Shown here: piece after piece, positions 8,669 through 16,387 of the stretch
Position numbering within the stretch: position 1 is the stretch's first letter
Layout: the number at the start of each line of letters is the position of its first letter
Origin: a virus
Virus record (IMG/VR): IMGVR_UViG_3300037421_000080
Span: 1-42,085 of that record
DNA length: 42,085 nt
Strand: one strand, 5' to 3'
The notes under the pieces: generated by a model
What the model was told of the DNA's origin: nothing
Database searches by the model: none
Seen by the model: the letters and a program-made list of their open reading frames with translations, nothing else
Translations under genes and position numbers: made by a program

Positions 8669-9084
8669 AAAGACATTGCGACATCTGCGGTGGGGATATG
8701 GAAAGTCCTTGCTCCCATGTAGGTTGCGAGGAAGAACAGACTGTGACGTACTCCGAAGACCTACTCGAAGTTCAGATGCTGAGAGATGCTCTGGAGAAGC
8801 GAGACAAGGAAGCGAATGAGGAAGGGCTCAAGAACGTTGAGCTGATGAAGCAGCTCGCCGCTTTCAACTGGTCCCCGAAGACTCGCGGAGCTGTTGAAGC
8901 TGGCTCCATCGAGAGCGGCTTGATTGGTTGGCGGAATAGATGCCTCTCTGCTGAGGGCAAGCTGAAAGCTGTTCTGGAGGAGCTGGCTCTGGTGCGTGAG
9001 AAGGAGACATCTCACCGCTTGCTAGTGGAAGGTATCTTGGGCAGGAAACCAACGGAACAAGAACTGTTGGAAGGGAAAGTATGA
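8665..9084 (+). CDS. Hypothetical protein with N-terminal Cys cluster and coiled coil
   Basis: A 139-residue protein I do not recognise. The N-terminus has a likely zinc knuckle (CDICGG, then SPCSHVGC), followed by a heptad-like, Glu/Leu-rich segment (residues ~30-70) that should form a coiled coil, a Trp-containing turn, then a second helical part ending in ILGRKPTEQELLEG. It is coupled by ATGA overlaps to both neighbours (radical SAM and PLP enzyme). It may be a small DNA-binding or adaptor protein. Confidence 0.6.
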   Translation: MKRHCDICGGDMESPCSHVGCEEEQTVTYSEDLLEVQMLRDALEKRDKEANEEGLKNVELMKQLAAFNWSPKTRGAVEAGSIESGLIGWRNRCLSAEGKLKAVLEELALVREKETSHRLLVEGILGRKPTEQELLEGKV

Positions 9085-10202
9085 AGAGAATCGAATTCGG
9101 CAGCTGGGTATGTAACGAAGCATCTGAAAGGCACGTGTTGAATTGCCTTCATTGCGGTTGGATCAGCCAGGGATTGATGGTTGCTGGCTTCGAGGAGAAA
9201 TGGCGGGAGACCTTCGGCTACAAGCATGCCAGAGCTATGTCCTCCGGCACAGCAGCACTGACGGCTTGCTGCATGGCCCTCTACGACTTCGCTCCAGACG
9301 ATGACAATGAGATCATCTGTCCTGCCCTCTCCTTCATCGCCACAGCCAACGCTATCCGAGCAGCGGGATACACGCCTAAGTTCGTGGATGTAAAACTGGA
9401 GACCATGAACATCGATGAGGACAAGATTGAAGAAGCGATAGGCCCCCAGACGGCAGGCATTGTGGTCGTCAACCTGATGGGCAAGCCAGCGGAGCTAAAG
9501 AAGATATGGAATCTCGCTGAGAGCCTGGGTCTCTATGTCATTTGCGACAACTGCGAAGGCTACGGCTGCACCCACCACGGGAAGTACAGCCTAGAGTACG
9601 CTGATATGGAGGTCTCAAGCCACTATGCCGCCCACCTTATCTGCTGCGGGGAGGGCGGAGTTGCTAGTACCAACAACGACCTTATCGACGAATCTCTGGA
9701 GTCCATCCGCAACCACGGCAGGGAGGCGGGCTCCGATTACTTCGACCACGCCCGCTGGGGCATGAACTTCAAGATGTCCGACCTGCACGCCGCTGTGGCC
9801 TTGGGGGGTATCGAAGACTTCTGGAAGGTCTTTGAAAGACGTTGTTTGAACGTATTTTATTTGAGGGAATGTATGAGGGGGTTGGAGGACAAGGCTTGGT
9901 TCAAGGAGGAGGAGCCACACGATGTGAACTGCCCACACGCTTTTTCCATTACGCTCAAGCCACCGTACAAGGACAGGATAGGAGACTTCCAAAAGTGGCT
10001 CGATATCGCCTCCATTCACTGGAAGCGGAACTTCGGCTGCATCCCGAAGCATGAGGCGTTCGCCTACCGGGAATGGGGCAGCTTTCCCAATGCGGAGTAC
10101 ATCGGAGACCACGGGATCCACGTTGGTTGCCATCAATATCTAAGCGATGGCGACCTGGAGTATCTGGGCGGAACTATCAAGAAGTTTCTGGAGGAAATAT
10201 GA
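9081..10202 (+). CDS. DegT/DnrJ/EryC1/StrS-family PLP enzyme, sugar 3-dehydratase-like
   Basis: A 373-residue fold type I PLP enzyme. Markers: SSGTAAL for phosphate binding, the Asp that pairs with the PLP ring nitrogen in ICDNCEG (Asp156), and the loop just before GEGG. In aminotransferases of this family that loop carries the PLP-bound Lys; here it reads HYAAHLICCGEGG with His185 at the Lys position. His-for-Lys is the known hallmark of the 3-dehydratases for 4-keto-6-deoxy sugars (ColD and RfbH/E1 types), so deoxygenation at C3 of a nucleotide sugar is the best guess. The C-terminal half (WGMNFKMSDLHAA) is typical. ATGA overlap upstream, 4-base overlap downstream. Confidence 0.85.
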   Translation: MKRIEFGSWVCNEASERHVLNCLHCGWISQGLMVAGFEEKWRETFGYKHARAMSSGTAALTACCMALYDFAPDDDNEIICPALSFIATANAIRAAGYTPKFVDVKLETMNIDEDKIEEAIGPQTAGIVVVNLMGKPAELKKIWNLAESLGLYVICDNCEGYGCTHHGKYSLEYADMEVSSHYAAHLICCGEGGVASTNNDLIDESLESIRNHGREAGSDYFDHARWGMNFKMSDLHAAVALGGIEDFWKVFERRCLNVFYLRECMRGLEDKAWFKEEEPHDVNCPHAFSITLKPPYKDRIGDFQKWLDIASIHWKRNFGCIPKHEAFAYREWGSFPNAEYIGDHGIHVGCHQYLSDGDLEYLGGTIKKFLEEI

Positions 10203-10357
10203 CTAAGAAGGAGCTGCTGGAGAAGTTGGTTGGCTTTCCTGATGATGCCAAGATAGGTATTTACGATGGAGAGTACGACGAAGTGTACGAGTTGACCAAG
10301 GTGTACAAATCCGATGACACTCGAAATGATGACGAGTGTAATGTAGTGTTGAGATAG
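10199..10357 (+). CDS. Small acidic hypothetical protein
   Basis: A 52-residue protein (MTKKELLEKLVGFPDD start) of the small acidic type common in phages; the pattern of helix, then PDDAKIGIYDGEY, resembles short phage proteins of unknown role. A GGAGG lies just before the ATG, inside the end of the PLP gene. Confidence 0.6.
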   Translation: MTKKELLEKLVGFPDDAKIGIYDGEYDEVYELTKVYKSDDTRNDDECNVVLR

Positions 10358-10367
10358 AGGAGACTTG

Positions 10368-10568
10368 ATGTACCTTCTGGTCGCAAAAGAGCACCGAACG
10401 GGAGGAGATCCGGGCTCGAAGTTCAGTCTGTTGACTATAGTTGAGGATTTAGGGGAGGCAAAGAAACAACAGGATTTTTGGGAGAAGTGGGCGAATCCTG
10501 TTTTGTATTACACGGATGTCCGCATTTTGTGGGCTACAGAAGTGGTAGGAATGAAGGAGGCAAAATGA
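10368..10568 (+). CDS. Small hypothetical protein
   Basis: A 66-residue protein starting at an ATG preceded by GAGGAG; the in-frame TTG at 10365 is less likely. The sequence looks like one small alpha/beta unit (YLLVAKE, LTIVEDLGEAKKQQDFWEKW, YTDVRILWATEV). No family recognised. It overlaps the next gene by four bases. Confidence 0.6.
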   Translation: MYLLVAKEHRTGGDPGSKFSLLTIVEDLGEAKKQQDFWEKWANPVLYYTDVRILWATEVVGMKEAK

Positions 10569-11131
10569 GTGAAAAATCAGACTTCCATGCGGAATTGGTT
10601 CAGCTGGTGAGTAAGTATGGACTTGCGATGAAGGAGAGGCGTTCGTCTTTGGAGACCGATCCGATATGGGATAGAACGATGTACGTTCTAAACGAAGTAT
10701 GCAGAGAAAACAAGGAGGATCGCAAATATCTTCCTTCTCTCGGTGATCTGATTGACCGCCTCTCCATCGACCAAATCAAGGAACTGCTAGACCCCGAGCG
10801 GAAGGCCCTTCACGCCCAGCACATCAAGGATTTGATGCACGACATTGACTTGATCTTGGCTGACTACCTTTTCAACAAGAGCACGGTCATTAGTTCCGCT
10901 GCTTTCCTCCGGGCCGTCATTGTCCTGGCTTTAATAAATCGTGAGATCTGGTTGAACGAAGCATCAGTTCGATCTGGCACCAAAGGTGAGTCAAACCTGC
11001 TCTTAACTCATGGATTGAATACAATAAGATGCAAAGCGAAGAACAAGATCAACGAGGCCGTTGGTGGGCCTATCGACCAGAAGGTAGATGTGGTACTTCC
11101 TCCTCCTAATTGGATCCCTGATGGGTATTAA
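10565..11131 (+). CDS. Hypothetical alpha-helical protein in the surface-glycan run
   Basis: A 188-residue, mostly helical protein. The start at 10565 follows GGAGG; a longer in-frame version from 10478 would overlap the previous gene and is rejected. A block GDLIDRLSIDQIK faintly resembles the short DxxDRLTILxxK motif of small proteins found next to glycosyltransferases in bacterial glycan clusters, but I cannot confirm it. No catalytic motif seen. Followed after three bases by a glycosyltransferase gene. Confidence 0.55.
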   Translation: MSEKSDFHAELVQLVSKYGLAMKERRSSLETDPIWDRTMYVLNEVCRENKEDRKYLPSLGDLIDRLSIDQIKELLDPERKALHAQHIKDLMHDIDLILADYLFNKSTVISSAAFLRAVIVLALINREIWLNEASVRSGTKGESNLLLTHGLNTIRCKAKNKINEAVGGPIDQKVDVVLPPPNWIPDGY

Positions 11132-11134
11132 CTG

Positions 11135-12058
11135 GTGACTGTACCCCCTCTGACCTTTTTGTACTACAGTTTTCGGCCCGGCGGGATCGACCTCCTTGTG
11201 AAATCCCTTGCATCCCAGACGATGAACAGCTTCGAGCTGATCGTGGTGGACGACTACCCTGGCCGGGTGGAGCGGGGCCTGGCCCGCAAGTACGCCGAGG
11301 AGGCAGGGATCAAGGTCCGTTGGTGGGGCGTCTCCAAGCCCAAGAGCTACCCAGAGACCAAGTGCGGCGGAGTCAACGCTGTCAACACAGGATTGATCCA
11401 CGCTTGCACACCGATCGTCTGCTTTGTGAATGATTACACCTTCTTGGCTCCAGACGCCGTCCAGATTGTGAAGAACATATTTGTGGTTGAGTGGCTTATG
11501 GGGGCGAGGTTCCTCCTGCATGGGGCATCTATGATATACGACTCTGATAAGCCTCTAACCCAGGACGATGTAGATACGTGGCCCGGTGGTCAGGATCCAA
11601 ACATCCGTCCCATGCGTCCCCATGTGCCCAAGGAGTTCGAGGGCTATTACTTCATGGGGCAGATAGGGTTCTTCGAGTTGATCAACGGATTCGACGAGAG
11701 GTCGGACGACTGCGGCCCCTGGAACCTGACCAGCCTCATCGCCCAGGCAAAGCTGACGGGCTGGGGCCTGAGAGTCTGCGATTCCCTCGTGATCCACATG
11801 ATCGACCACCGGAGATGGGGCGGATGGTCCCCTGGCCTGGCCACCAAGGACTCGATGTGGCGCACTGACGACCATCATACCTCCGGGGAAGCTGCCGAGG
11901 AGCCAGAGTGGCTGGCCCAGTCTCCTAATCCCTACAACCTTGCGGATCTTCGGATGTTGTCCAGGACCAAGGCGGATCTGGCGGAGGGCAGGGATGTGTA
12001 TCCCCATCTGAGGCTAGCGTATGCCGGGCTATCCTCCGAATGCAAGGAGGCTTTGTGA
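11135..12058 (+). CDS. Family 2-like glycosyltransferase
   Basis: A 307-residue GT-A glycosyltransferase. N-terminal signature: LTFLYYSFRPGGIDLLVKSL, then LIVVDDYPG (nucleotide-binding acidic residues), then a middle block CGGVNAVNTGLIHA and CFVNDYTF, where ND takes the place of the DxD metal motif. The later EGYYFMGQIGFFELINGFDE block is a typical acceptor-side element. It probably adds a sugar to a surface glycan or a virion glycan. Start codon GTG at 11135. The stop overlaps the GTG of the broken methyltransferase fragment (GTGA), showing that fragment once followed in the same operon. Confidence 0.78.
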   Translation: MTVPPLTFLYYSFRPGGIDLLVKSLASQTMNSFELIVVDDYPGRVERGLARKYAEEAGIKVRWWGVSKPKSYPETKCGGVNAVNTGLIHACTPIVCFVNDYTFLAPDAVQIVKNIFVVEWLMGARFLLHGASMIYDSDKPLTQDDVDTWPGGQDPNIRPMRPHVPKEFEGYYFMGQIGFFELINGFDERSDDCGPWNLTSLIAQAKLTGWGLRVCDSLVIHMIDHRRWGGWSPGLATKDSMWRTDDHHTSGEAAEEPEWLAQSPNPYNLADLRMLSRTKADLAEGRDVYPHLRLAYAGLSSECKEAL

Positions 12059-12168
12059 AAGGCGCCTGCTGGGCAGCCAACGGCGGAGACATGGAGTTCC
12101 TGACCCTCCAGGAGACCTTCCGCAAGTGCTATGACGGCGATCCGCACTGGAACCGCATCTTCGAGTGA
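12055..12168 (+). pseudogene. Native 5' end of the methyltransferase gene, cut off by the TnpB element
   Basis: A 37-codon fragment (GTG start, TGA stop at 12166) that aligns with the N-terminus of the intact methyltransferase at 13356: 22 of 37 aligned residues are identical, including CYDGDPHW and the final FE. Its GC content is 62% (69 of 111 bases), like the downstream body of that gene (61% over the first 108 bases from 13470) and unlike the 44% replacement N-terminus. The fragment therefore looks like the original gene start, with the insertion point directly after its TTCGAG at 12160-12165. Confidence 0.75.
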
Positions 12169-12300
12169 TTACTCTCTAGCCGAAGCTAGAGCTTTTAGGG
12201 ATTGAACCCACAGCTTGTAATCCCAAGCTGAGTATGTTGCAGGCAGCATTATGGTCCCTGTCATAGCTAAGCTCGCAGCACTCGCAGGTGAAAGTTCTGA
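12169..12300 (-). ncRNA. Candidate reRNA (omega RNA) of TnpB; guide points into the host gene
   Basis: TnpB guide RNAs derive from the 3' end of tnpB and run through the right end, with the guide supplied by flanking DNA. Here the tnpB stop lies inside a perfect 7-bp hairpin with a UUCG loop on the minus strand (12174-12191), as expected for the scaffold's last hairpin. Sequence left of 12168, read on the minus strand, would be the guide and is the complement of the native methyltransferase codons for NRIFE and upstream. The 5' limit of the RNA is a guess. Confidence 0.5.
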
Positions 12301-13303
12301 TGGAAACAGGCATCTTCTGCCTGTATCCACAATTGTGGCAAGTCTGCGAAGTGTAAGCGGGGTTCACTCTCACAATAGTTCTACCAGCTTCTACCGCTTT
12401 GTAGAACAGAAGAGTGAAGAACAGAGACCAAGCTACGTCGTCAATACTTTTCGAGAATTTCCTGACCTTTCTCATTCGGTTGACTTGAAGATCCTCAACG
12501 GCGATGAAACCAAAATCGTTGATGATTCTTCGAGAAGTCTGATGAGCAAAGTTTTGTCTGCGAAAGCGAATTCGTTCATAAATTCGAGAGACTGGTTTTC
12601 TAAGCTTTTTCCTCTCCGGAGTTCCTTTCTTCACTTTTTCAAGCTTTTTCTGGGCTTTGGCAAGTTCTTTTTCGTCCGTTTTAAAAAACCTCTTCCTCTT
12701 AATCTTTTCTCCGTTCGAGAGGGCGGCAAAGCAATTCAGTCCTACGTCAATGCCTACTTGTTCTTTGCTCTTTGGAAGGGGTTTCGGTACGGACAGATCG
12801 CAAGTGAGATTGGCGTACCATTTGCCGGTGGAGGATCGGCGGATAGTACAAGTTTTGAGATCACCTCTCAACTTTCTATGCAGATTTATTTTAACATCTC
12901 CAACATTGTGAAGTTGAAGAACACCCCCTTCGAGATAACAACCCCTTGGAGCTTGTGGGAACGTCATGCTGTCGTAGCGGCTAAACTGTTTGAATCGGGG
13001 ATACCCAGGCTTCTCCCCCGCTTTGGTTCTTCGGAAGAACGCTTTGAATGCAAGATCGACACGAAGACAGACATTCTGGAGACATTGTGCAAAAACTGTT
13101 TTTAGAGAGGGTCGTCGTTCTTTCAAAGAAGGAAGGGTTTTGTCCTGATCGTAGCGATTGATCCCTTTACCTGTAGCTTTGTACGTATCCCTTCGCTCTG
13201 CAAGAAAGTGGTTGTAGAGCCAACGACACTCCTCCAGCTGGGCATCGAGCTTCTTCCTTTGGCTCTTGGTGGGATACAGACGATATTGAAAGGTTTTGAG
13301 CAT
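12176..13303 (-). CDS. tnpB: TnpB RNA-guided nuclease (IS605/OrfB family)
   Basis: A 375-residue TnpB. N-terminal MLKTFQYRLYPTKSQ with the usual helix-turn-helix. RuvC residues are all present: Asp in GIDVGL, Glu in AVEDLQV, and Asp in DRDHNAACNI. The zinc ribbon is intact with CHNCG and CECC. Full length and apparently active. Known members cut DNA next to a transposon-associated motif using an RNA from their own 3' end. It is antisense to the operon, sits between two versions of the same methyltransferase 5' end, and has lower GC than flanking genes. Confidence 0.92.
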   Translation of the reverse strand: MLKTFQYRLYPTKSQRKKLDAQLEECRWLYNHFLAERRDTYKATGKGINRYDQDKTLPSLKERRPSLKTVFAQCLQNVCLRVDLAFKAFFRRTKAGEKPGYPRFKQFSRYDSMTFPQAPRGCYLEGGVLQLHNVGDVKINLHRKLRGDLKTCTIRRSSTGKWYANLTCDLSVPKPLPKSKEQVGIDVGLNCFAALSNGEKIKRKRFFKTDEKELAKAQKKLEKVKKGTPERKKLRKPVSRIYERIRFRRQNFAHQTSRRIINDFGFIAVEDLQVNRMRKVRKFSKSIDDVAWSLFFTLLFYKAVEAGRTIVRVNPAYTSQTCHNCGYRQKMPVSIRTFTCECCELSYDRDHNAACNILSLGLQAVGSIPKSSSFG

Positions 13304-13355
13304 TCTTATATAGTAACTAAATGGATCTGTTAGATAAAGAGCAAAAGTATTAGCT

Positions 13356-13469
13356 ATGAAAAGTTGTTGTTGGGTGAGTGAAGGTGGTGGAGATTCGGAA
13401 TTCGTAAGGCTTCAAAAAGCAATGATGCAGTGTTATGATGGTGACCCACATTGGAGTAGATGCTTCGAG
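13356..13469 (+). other. Recoded 5' segment of the methyltransferase gene
   Basis: GC is 44% (47 of the first 108 bases) against about 61-62% on both native sides. In the CYDGDPHW stretch, six of eight codons differ from the native copy only at the third base (the TAT and TGG codons are the same). Identity at the junction is limited to TTCGAG. This would keep the enzyme working while removing the sequence the TnpB guide should match. Confidence 0.7.
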
Positions 13470-14090
13470 TACCCCTGGATGGTGCGGAACGGGAACTTCC
13501 GATTGACAGATGAGGTACTGGACGCGGGTGGTGGGCAGGCATCGGGCCAGCTGTTTCTCGCGGCCTATGCAGGTAAGGTTGTCAACGTAGACAACGACGT
13601 GGCCAGCCTTGCCAAGACGAAGGAGATGTACGCTGGCTTCAAGAAGTTCCAGAAGGTGGAGCTGGTGGAGGGAGATCTGAAAGATCTGTCCATGTTCCCG
13701 GACGGCAGGTTCGACAAGGTGGTCTGTATCTCGGTGCTGGAACACGATCCGGATTACATGTTGATATTGAAGGAATTGTGGCGGGTATTGAAACCGGGCG
13801 GTAGGCTGCTGGTGACGATGGACGTGGCAACCTTCTCCGCCAGCGATCATTTGATTACCGACAGGGAAGCAGCCAGGATTTTGTGCCTGTTCGGCATGGA
13901 TACATTGCCTCCTATCCCGGAGGATGCCATCGTCTGCCAGGCTCCGTCGGACGCTTCTCCCGAAGGTATCCTTCTTGCCTACGGCATCCCGAACAGGGGA
14001 AAGATGATCCGGAAGATCTTCGAGACAGAAGTCGATGTTGGCTTCTACTGCCTGAAGGTTTTGTGCTTCTTCGCGGACAAGATGGAGTAA
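13356..14090 (+). CDS. Class I SAM methyltransferase with replaced N-terminus
   Basis: A 244-residue methyltransferase: motif I VLDAGGGQASGQ, the acidic end of strand 2 in VVNVDND, then FDKVVCISVLEHDPDY and LWRVLKPGGRLLVTMD. The first 38 codons (to 13469) are AT-rich with codon choice unlike the rest and nearly every wobble base different from the broken copy at 12055, while the protein motif CYDGDPHW is kept. From TACCCC at 13470 the gene returns to local composition. So the gene is a chimera made when the TnpB element arrived. The substrate is unknown; it is part of the glycan operon. Confidence 0.82.
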   Translation: MKSCCWVSEGGGDSEFVRLQKAMMQCYDGDPHWSRCFEYPWMVRNGNFRLTDEVLDAGGGQASGQLFLAAYAGKVVNVDNDVASLAKTKEMYAGFKKFQKVELVEGDLKDLSMFPDGRFDKVVCISVLEHDPDYMLILKELWRVLKPGGRLLVTMDVATFSASDHLITDREAARILCLFGMDTLPPIPEDAIVCQAPSDASPEGILLAYGIPNRGKMIRKIFETEVDVGFYCLKVLCFFADKME

Positions 14091-14094
14091 ATCA

Positions 14095-14289
14095 ATGTCT
14101 GATATCGTGGCAGGGACTGGGGTGTTAGAACAAGGCATCAAAGAAGCACTTGAGATAACAGACAACTTTGTCAACGATCTTATCAAGCGAGGCTACCCGA
14201 TCCACGAGCAGGCATTCCCGATGAGGTGTTTGGAGAATCAGAGGGTAATCCTCGCCGCCCTGTCCCACCTCATCCAGCAAAGGAAGTAA
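14095..14289 (+). CDS. Small hypothetical protein
   Basis: A 64-residue helical protein of unknown role, with IHEQAFPMRCLENQRVIL in the middle. Start four bases after the methyltransferase stop, with GGAG nearby. Phage-like small accessory protein; no family recognised. Confidence 0.55.
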   Translation: MSDIVAGTGVLEQGIKEALEITDNFVNDLIKRGYPIHEQAFPMRCLENQRVILAALSHLIQQRK

Positions 14290-14292
14290 AAT

Positions 14293-14556
14293 ATGACCAA
14301 GGAAGAATCAGCCGCAGGGCTTAGGGAGAAAGCGCGAATACTGGAGGAGTGTGCTTTGCGCGTTCGCATTCGTGCGGAAGAATTAGCTAAGGAGTTTGAA
14401 AAGAGGGCCACTGACTTCAGGTCGATGGCGGCAGCGACATTGCAGACGTACTGCGGACCTCCCGCAGGACACATGCAGGAGTCGGGCACGAACCACTGCT
14501 ACTGCGGAAGTCTACTGTTCGACGGCAACGTGATCTCGCTCAAAAAGAGAGAGTAA
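14293..14556 (+). CDS. Small hypothetical protein with coiled coil and Cys/His tail
   Basis: An 87-residue protein: residues 1-50 form a Lys/Glu/Ala-rich coiled coil, followed by CGPPAGHMQESGTNHCYCG, a Cys/His set that could bind zinc. Three bases from each neighbour. Function unknown. Confidence 0.55.
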   Translation: MTKEESAAGLREKARILEECALRVRIRAEELAKEFEKRATDFRSMAAATLQTYCGPPAGHMQESGTNHCYCGSLLFDGNVISLKKRE

Positions 14557-14557
14557 A

Positions 14558-16387
14558 ATGATCGACATCAACAAGAAGGAAGGCCAGAAGATCCTTGAGC
14601 TGGGCGGCGGTATGAACCGACACCCTGCTTCAGATGTAAACCTCGACTGCCGTGCCGGCCCCGGAGTGGACATCGTTTGCGACCTTAACAAGGGCCCTCT
14701 TCCCTTCCTGGATGCAAGCTTCGATGCGGTGTTATGTGTCTATGCGCTGGAACATTGCTCGTACCGACGTGTGCCCGCGATTCTTCGAGAGACCTGGCGG
14801 GTGTTGAAGCCGGAGGGGAAAGCGATATTCCTCGTCCCCAACACAGAGGCTCAGATTGAATGGATCAAGACCCATCCGGAGGGCTGGGACAAGGAGAGTT
14901 TTTTCGAGTCGGCAAGCAAGGTACTGATGGGGAGCCAGGACTACTCAGAAAATTCGCATCGGATTTACCTAAGTCCTTCTCTGGTCTTCGACCTGTTCAA
15001 AGACGCGGGCTTCCAGTCGATCCAGGTCGCGGCTGCTGGTGAGAGGCAGACTGACCTCTCCATCGTCGCATCCAAGCCGGATTGGGTCAATCCGCCGATC
15101 CCCATCGAGCCTGCCCAGCCGATCAGAGAAGCAGAGCCTCAACCCACGGTGGTGGAGCAGGAATCTGCCATCTCCGGGATTCCCACGGAGCAGATTTTCG
15201 ACCGCCATTACTTCACGGGCGGAGGACGATGCGGCGGGTACGCGAGGGAGGGGATGCGGGATTTCGCCTGCCACGAGACGACGGCTCGATATGTGCTAGT
15301 CCGTAAGCCCGAAAGCGTCCTGGAAATTGGATGCGGGCGTGGTTATATCATGAAGAGACTGCAAGACGCAGGGGTTCGATGCACTGGACTGGAGGTCTCG
15401 AAACATTGCAATTTGACTGCTGCCGCGAGGGGGATAATCCAGCACGATATCCTGAAAACTCCGTGGCCTCTGACCTTCCGGAAGGATGGTGGGGAGGATC
15501 ACCGCTGGGATCTCTGCCTCTCTGTCGCCACTCTAGAACACATCCCCGAATCCGCACTCCCAGCTATCCTCGGCGAGATGAGTCGCTGCACGAAGCGAGG
15601 CCTGCACGGAGTGGATTTCGGCCAGAAAGATGATGGCTTCGACAAGTCACACATCACGCTCAAACCCCAGAAGTGGTGGAGGGCCCTGTTCGATCACTAC
15701 GGTCTCCAGTCCCATGAGATCGTGGACAAGGAGTCCCTGGAGGCTGGCAATCTGCCTCCCGAGGTCCTGGCGGGCGACGGCAAGATCAAGCTGAATTGCG
15801 GCTGCGGGATGAACATGTTCCACCACGGCTGGACCAACGTCGACCTCAACAAGGACCTGGAGCAGTTCTCTGGACCGCAGGGCTACCGCTTCCTCCGTAG
15901 GGACCTGAGACGAGGCATCCCCTATGCCACGGGGACGGTGGACCTGATCTTCGCCAGCCTCTTCCTGGAGCATCTAAGCTATCGGGAGGGAGAGACGTTC
16001 CTCAAGGAGTGCAGGCGGGTGTTGAAGCCGGATGGAGCCTTGCGGATTGTGGTGCCGAACGCGAAGGCACTGATTGATCACTATGTCTACGGTGGTGACT
16101 ACGAGTATGGCACGGAGCCTCCCAGGAACAGGCTCTTTGACTTCGACGAGATGGACGAAGCTTGCTCTAACCATTCTACTCCCGTTGGCAAGCTCCATGC
16201 TCTCCTCTGCGAAGGGCATGCCTCGATCTATGACTACGATCTTCTCGCTGGGATGATTTCGGAAGCGAAGTTGAAGCCAGAAGTGAGATCCTTTCGGGAG
16301 GGGCACTCCCAGATCCTCCACGAGACGGTGGAGTCGTACCAGGGCGGGACATCTCTGTTTGTGGACGCAGTTCCAGTCGTGGGGTAA
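14558..16387 (+). CDS. Fusion of three SAM methyltransferase domains
   Basis: A 609-residue protein with three Rossmann methyltransferase units. Unit 1 (residues ~5-170): KILELGGGMNRHP, FDAVLCVYALEHCSY, WRVLKPEGKAIFLVPN. Unit 2 (~205-385): opens with RHYFTGGGRCGGY, then VLEIGCGRGYIMKRL and LSVATLEHIPES. Unit 3 (~400-609): KLNCGCGMNMFHHGWTNVDL, IFASLFLEHLSYREG, RRVLKPDGALRIVVPN. Units 1 and 3 are of the same predicted-methyltransferase type (motif I plus TNVDL/DVNLD), so the gene may come from duplication with a different unit inserted between. A proline-rich linker (~170-205) separates 1 and 2. It closes the operon; a promoter region follows. Confidence 0.82.
   Translation: MIDINKKEGQKILELGGGMNRHPASDVNLDCRAGPGVDIVCDLNKGPLPFLDASFDAVLCVYALEHCSYRRVPAILRETWRVLKPEGKAIFLVPNTEAQIEWIKTHPEGWDKESFFESASKVLMGSQDYSENSHRIYLSPSLVFDLFKDAGFQSIQVAAAGERQTDLSIVASKPDWVNPPIPIEPAQPIREAEPQPTVVEQESAISGIPTEQIFDRHYFTGGGRCGGYAREGMRDFACHETTARYVLVRKPESVLEIGCGRGYIMKRLQDAGVRCTGLEVSKHCNLTAAARGIIQHDILKTPWPLTFRKDGGEDHRWDLCLSVATLEHIPESALPAILGEMSRCTKRGLHGVDFGQKDDGFDKSHITLKPQKWWRALFDHYGLQSHEIVDKESLEAGNLPPEVLAGDGKIKLNCGCGMNMFHHGWTNVDLNKDLEQFSGPQGYRFLRRDLRRGIPYATGTVDLIFASLFLEHLSYREGETFLKECRRVLKPDGALRIVVPNAKALIDHYVYGGDYEYGTEPPRNRLFDFDEMDEACSNHSTPVGKLHALLCEGHASIYDYDLLAGMISEAKLKPEVRSFREGHSQILHETVESYQGGTSLFVDAVPVVG

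Larger units (their letters stand above)
12169..13355 (-). mobile_element. IS605-type TnpB element (no TnpA) with recoded cargo alongside
   Basis: A tnpB-only element on the minus strand. The right end (3' of tnpB) is placed at 12169, where the element's sequence meets the broken host gene; the left end is not exact and lies between the tnpB start (13303) and the intact methyltransferase start (13356). The whole insert relative to the inferred original gene also includes the 114-base replacement 5' end (13356-13469), so the acquired unit may be 12166-13469. No tnpA is present, so mobility would need a helper or nuclease-driven homing. Confidence 0.7.

Noticed and set aside
12251-13105. 284-codon open frame on the + strand
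   Set aside because: Antisense to tnpB, which has all RuvC and zinc residues; the + translation has none.
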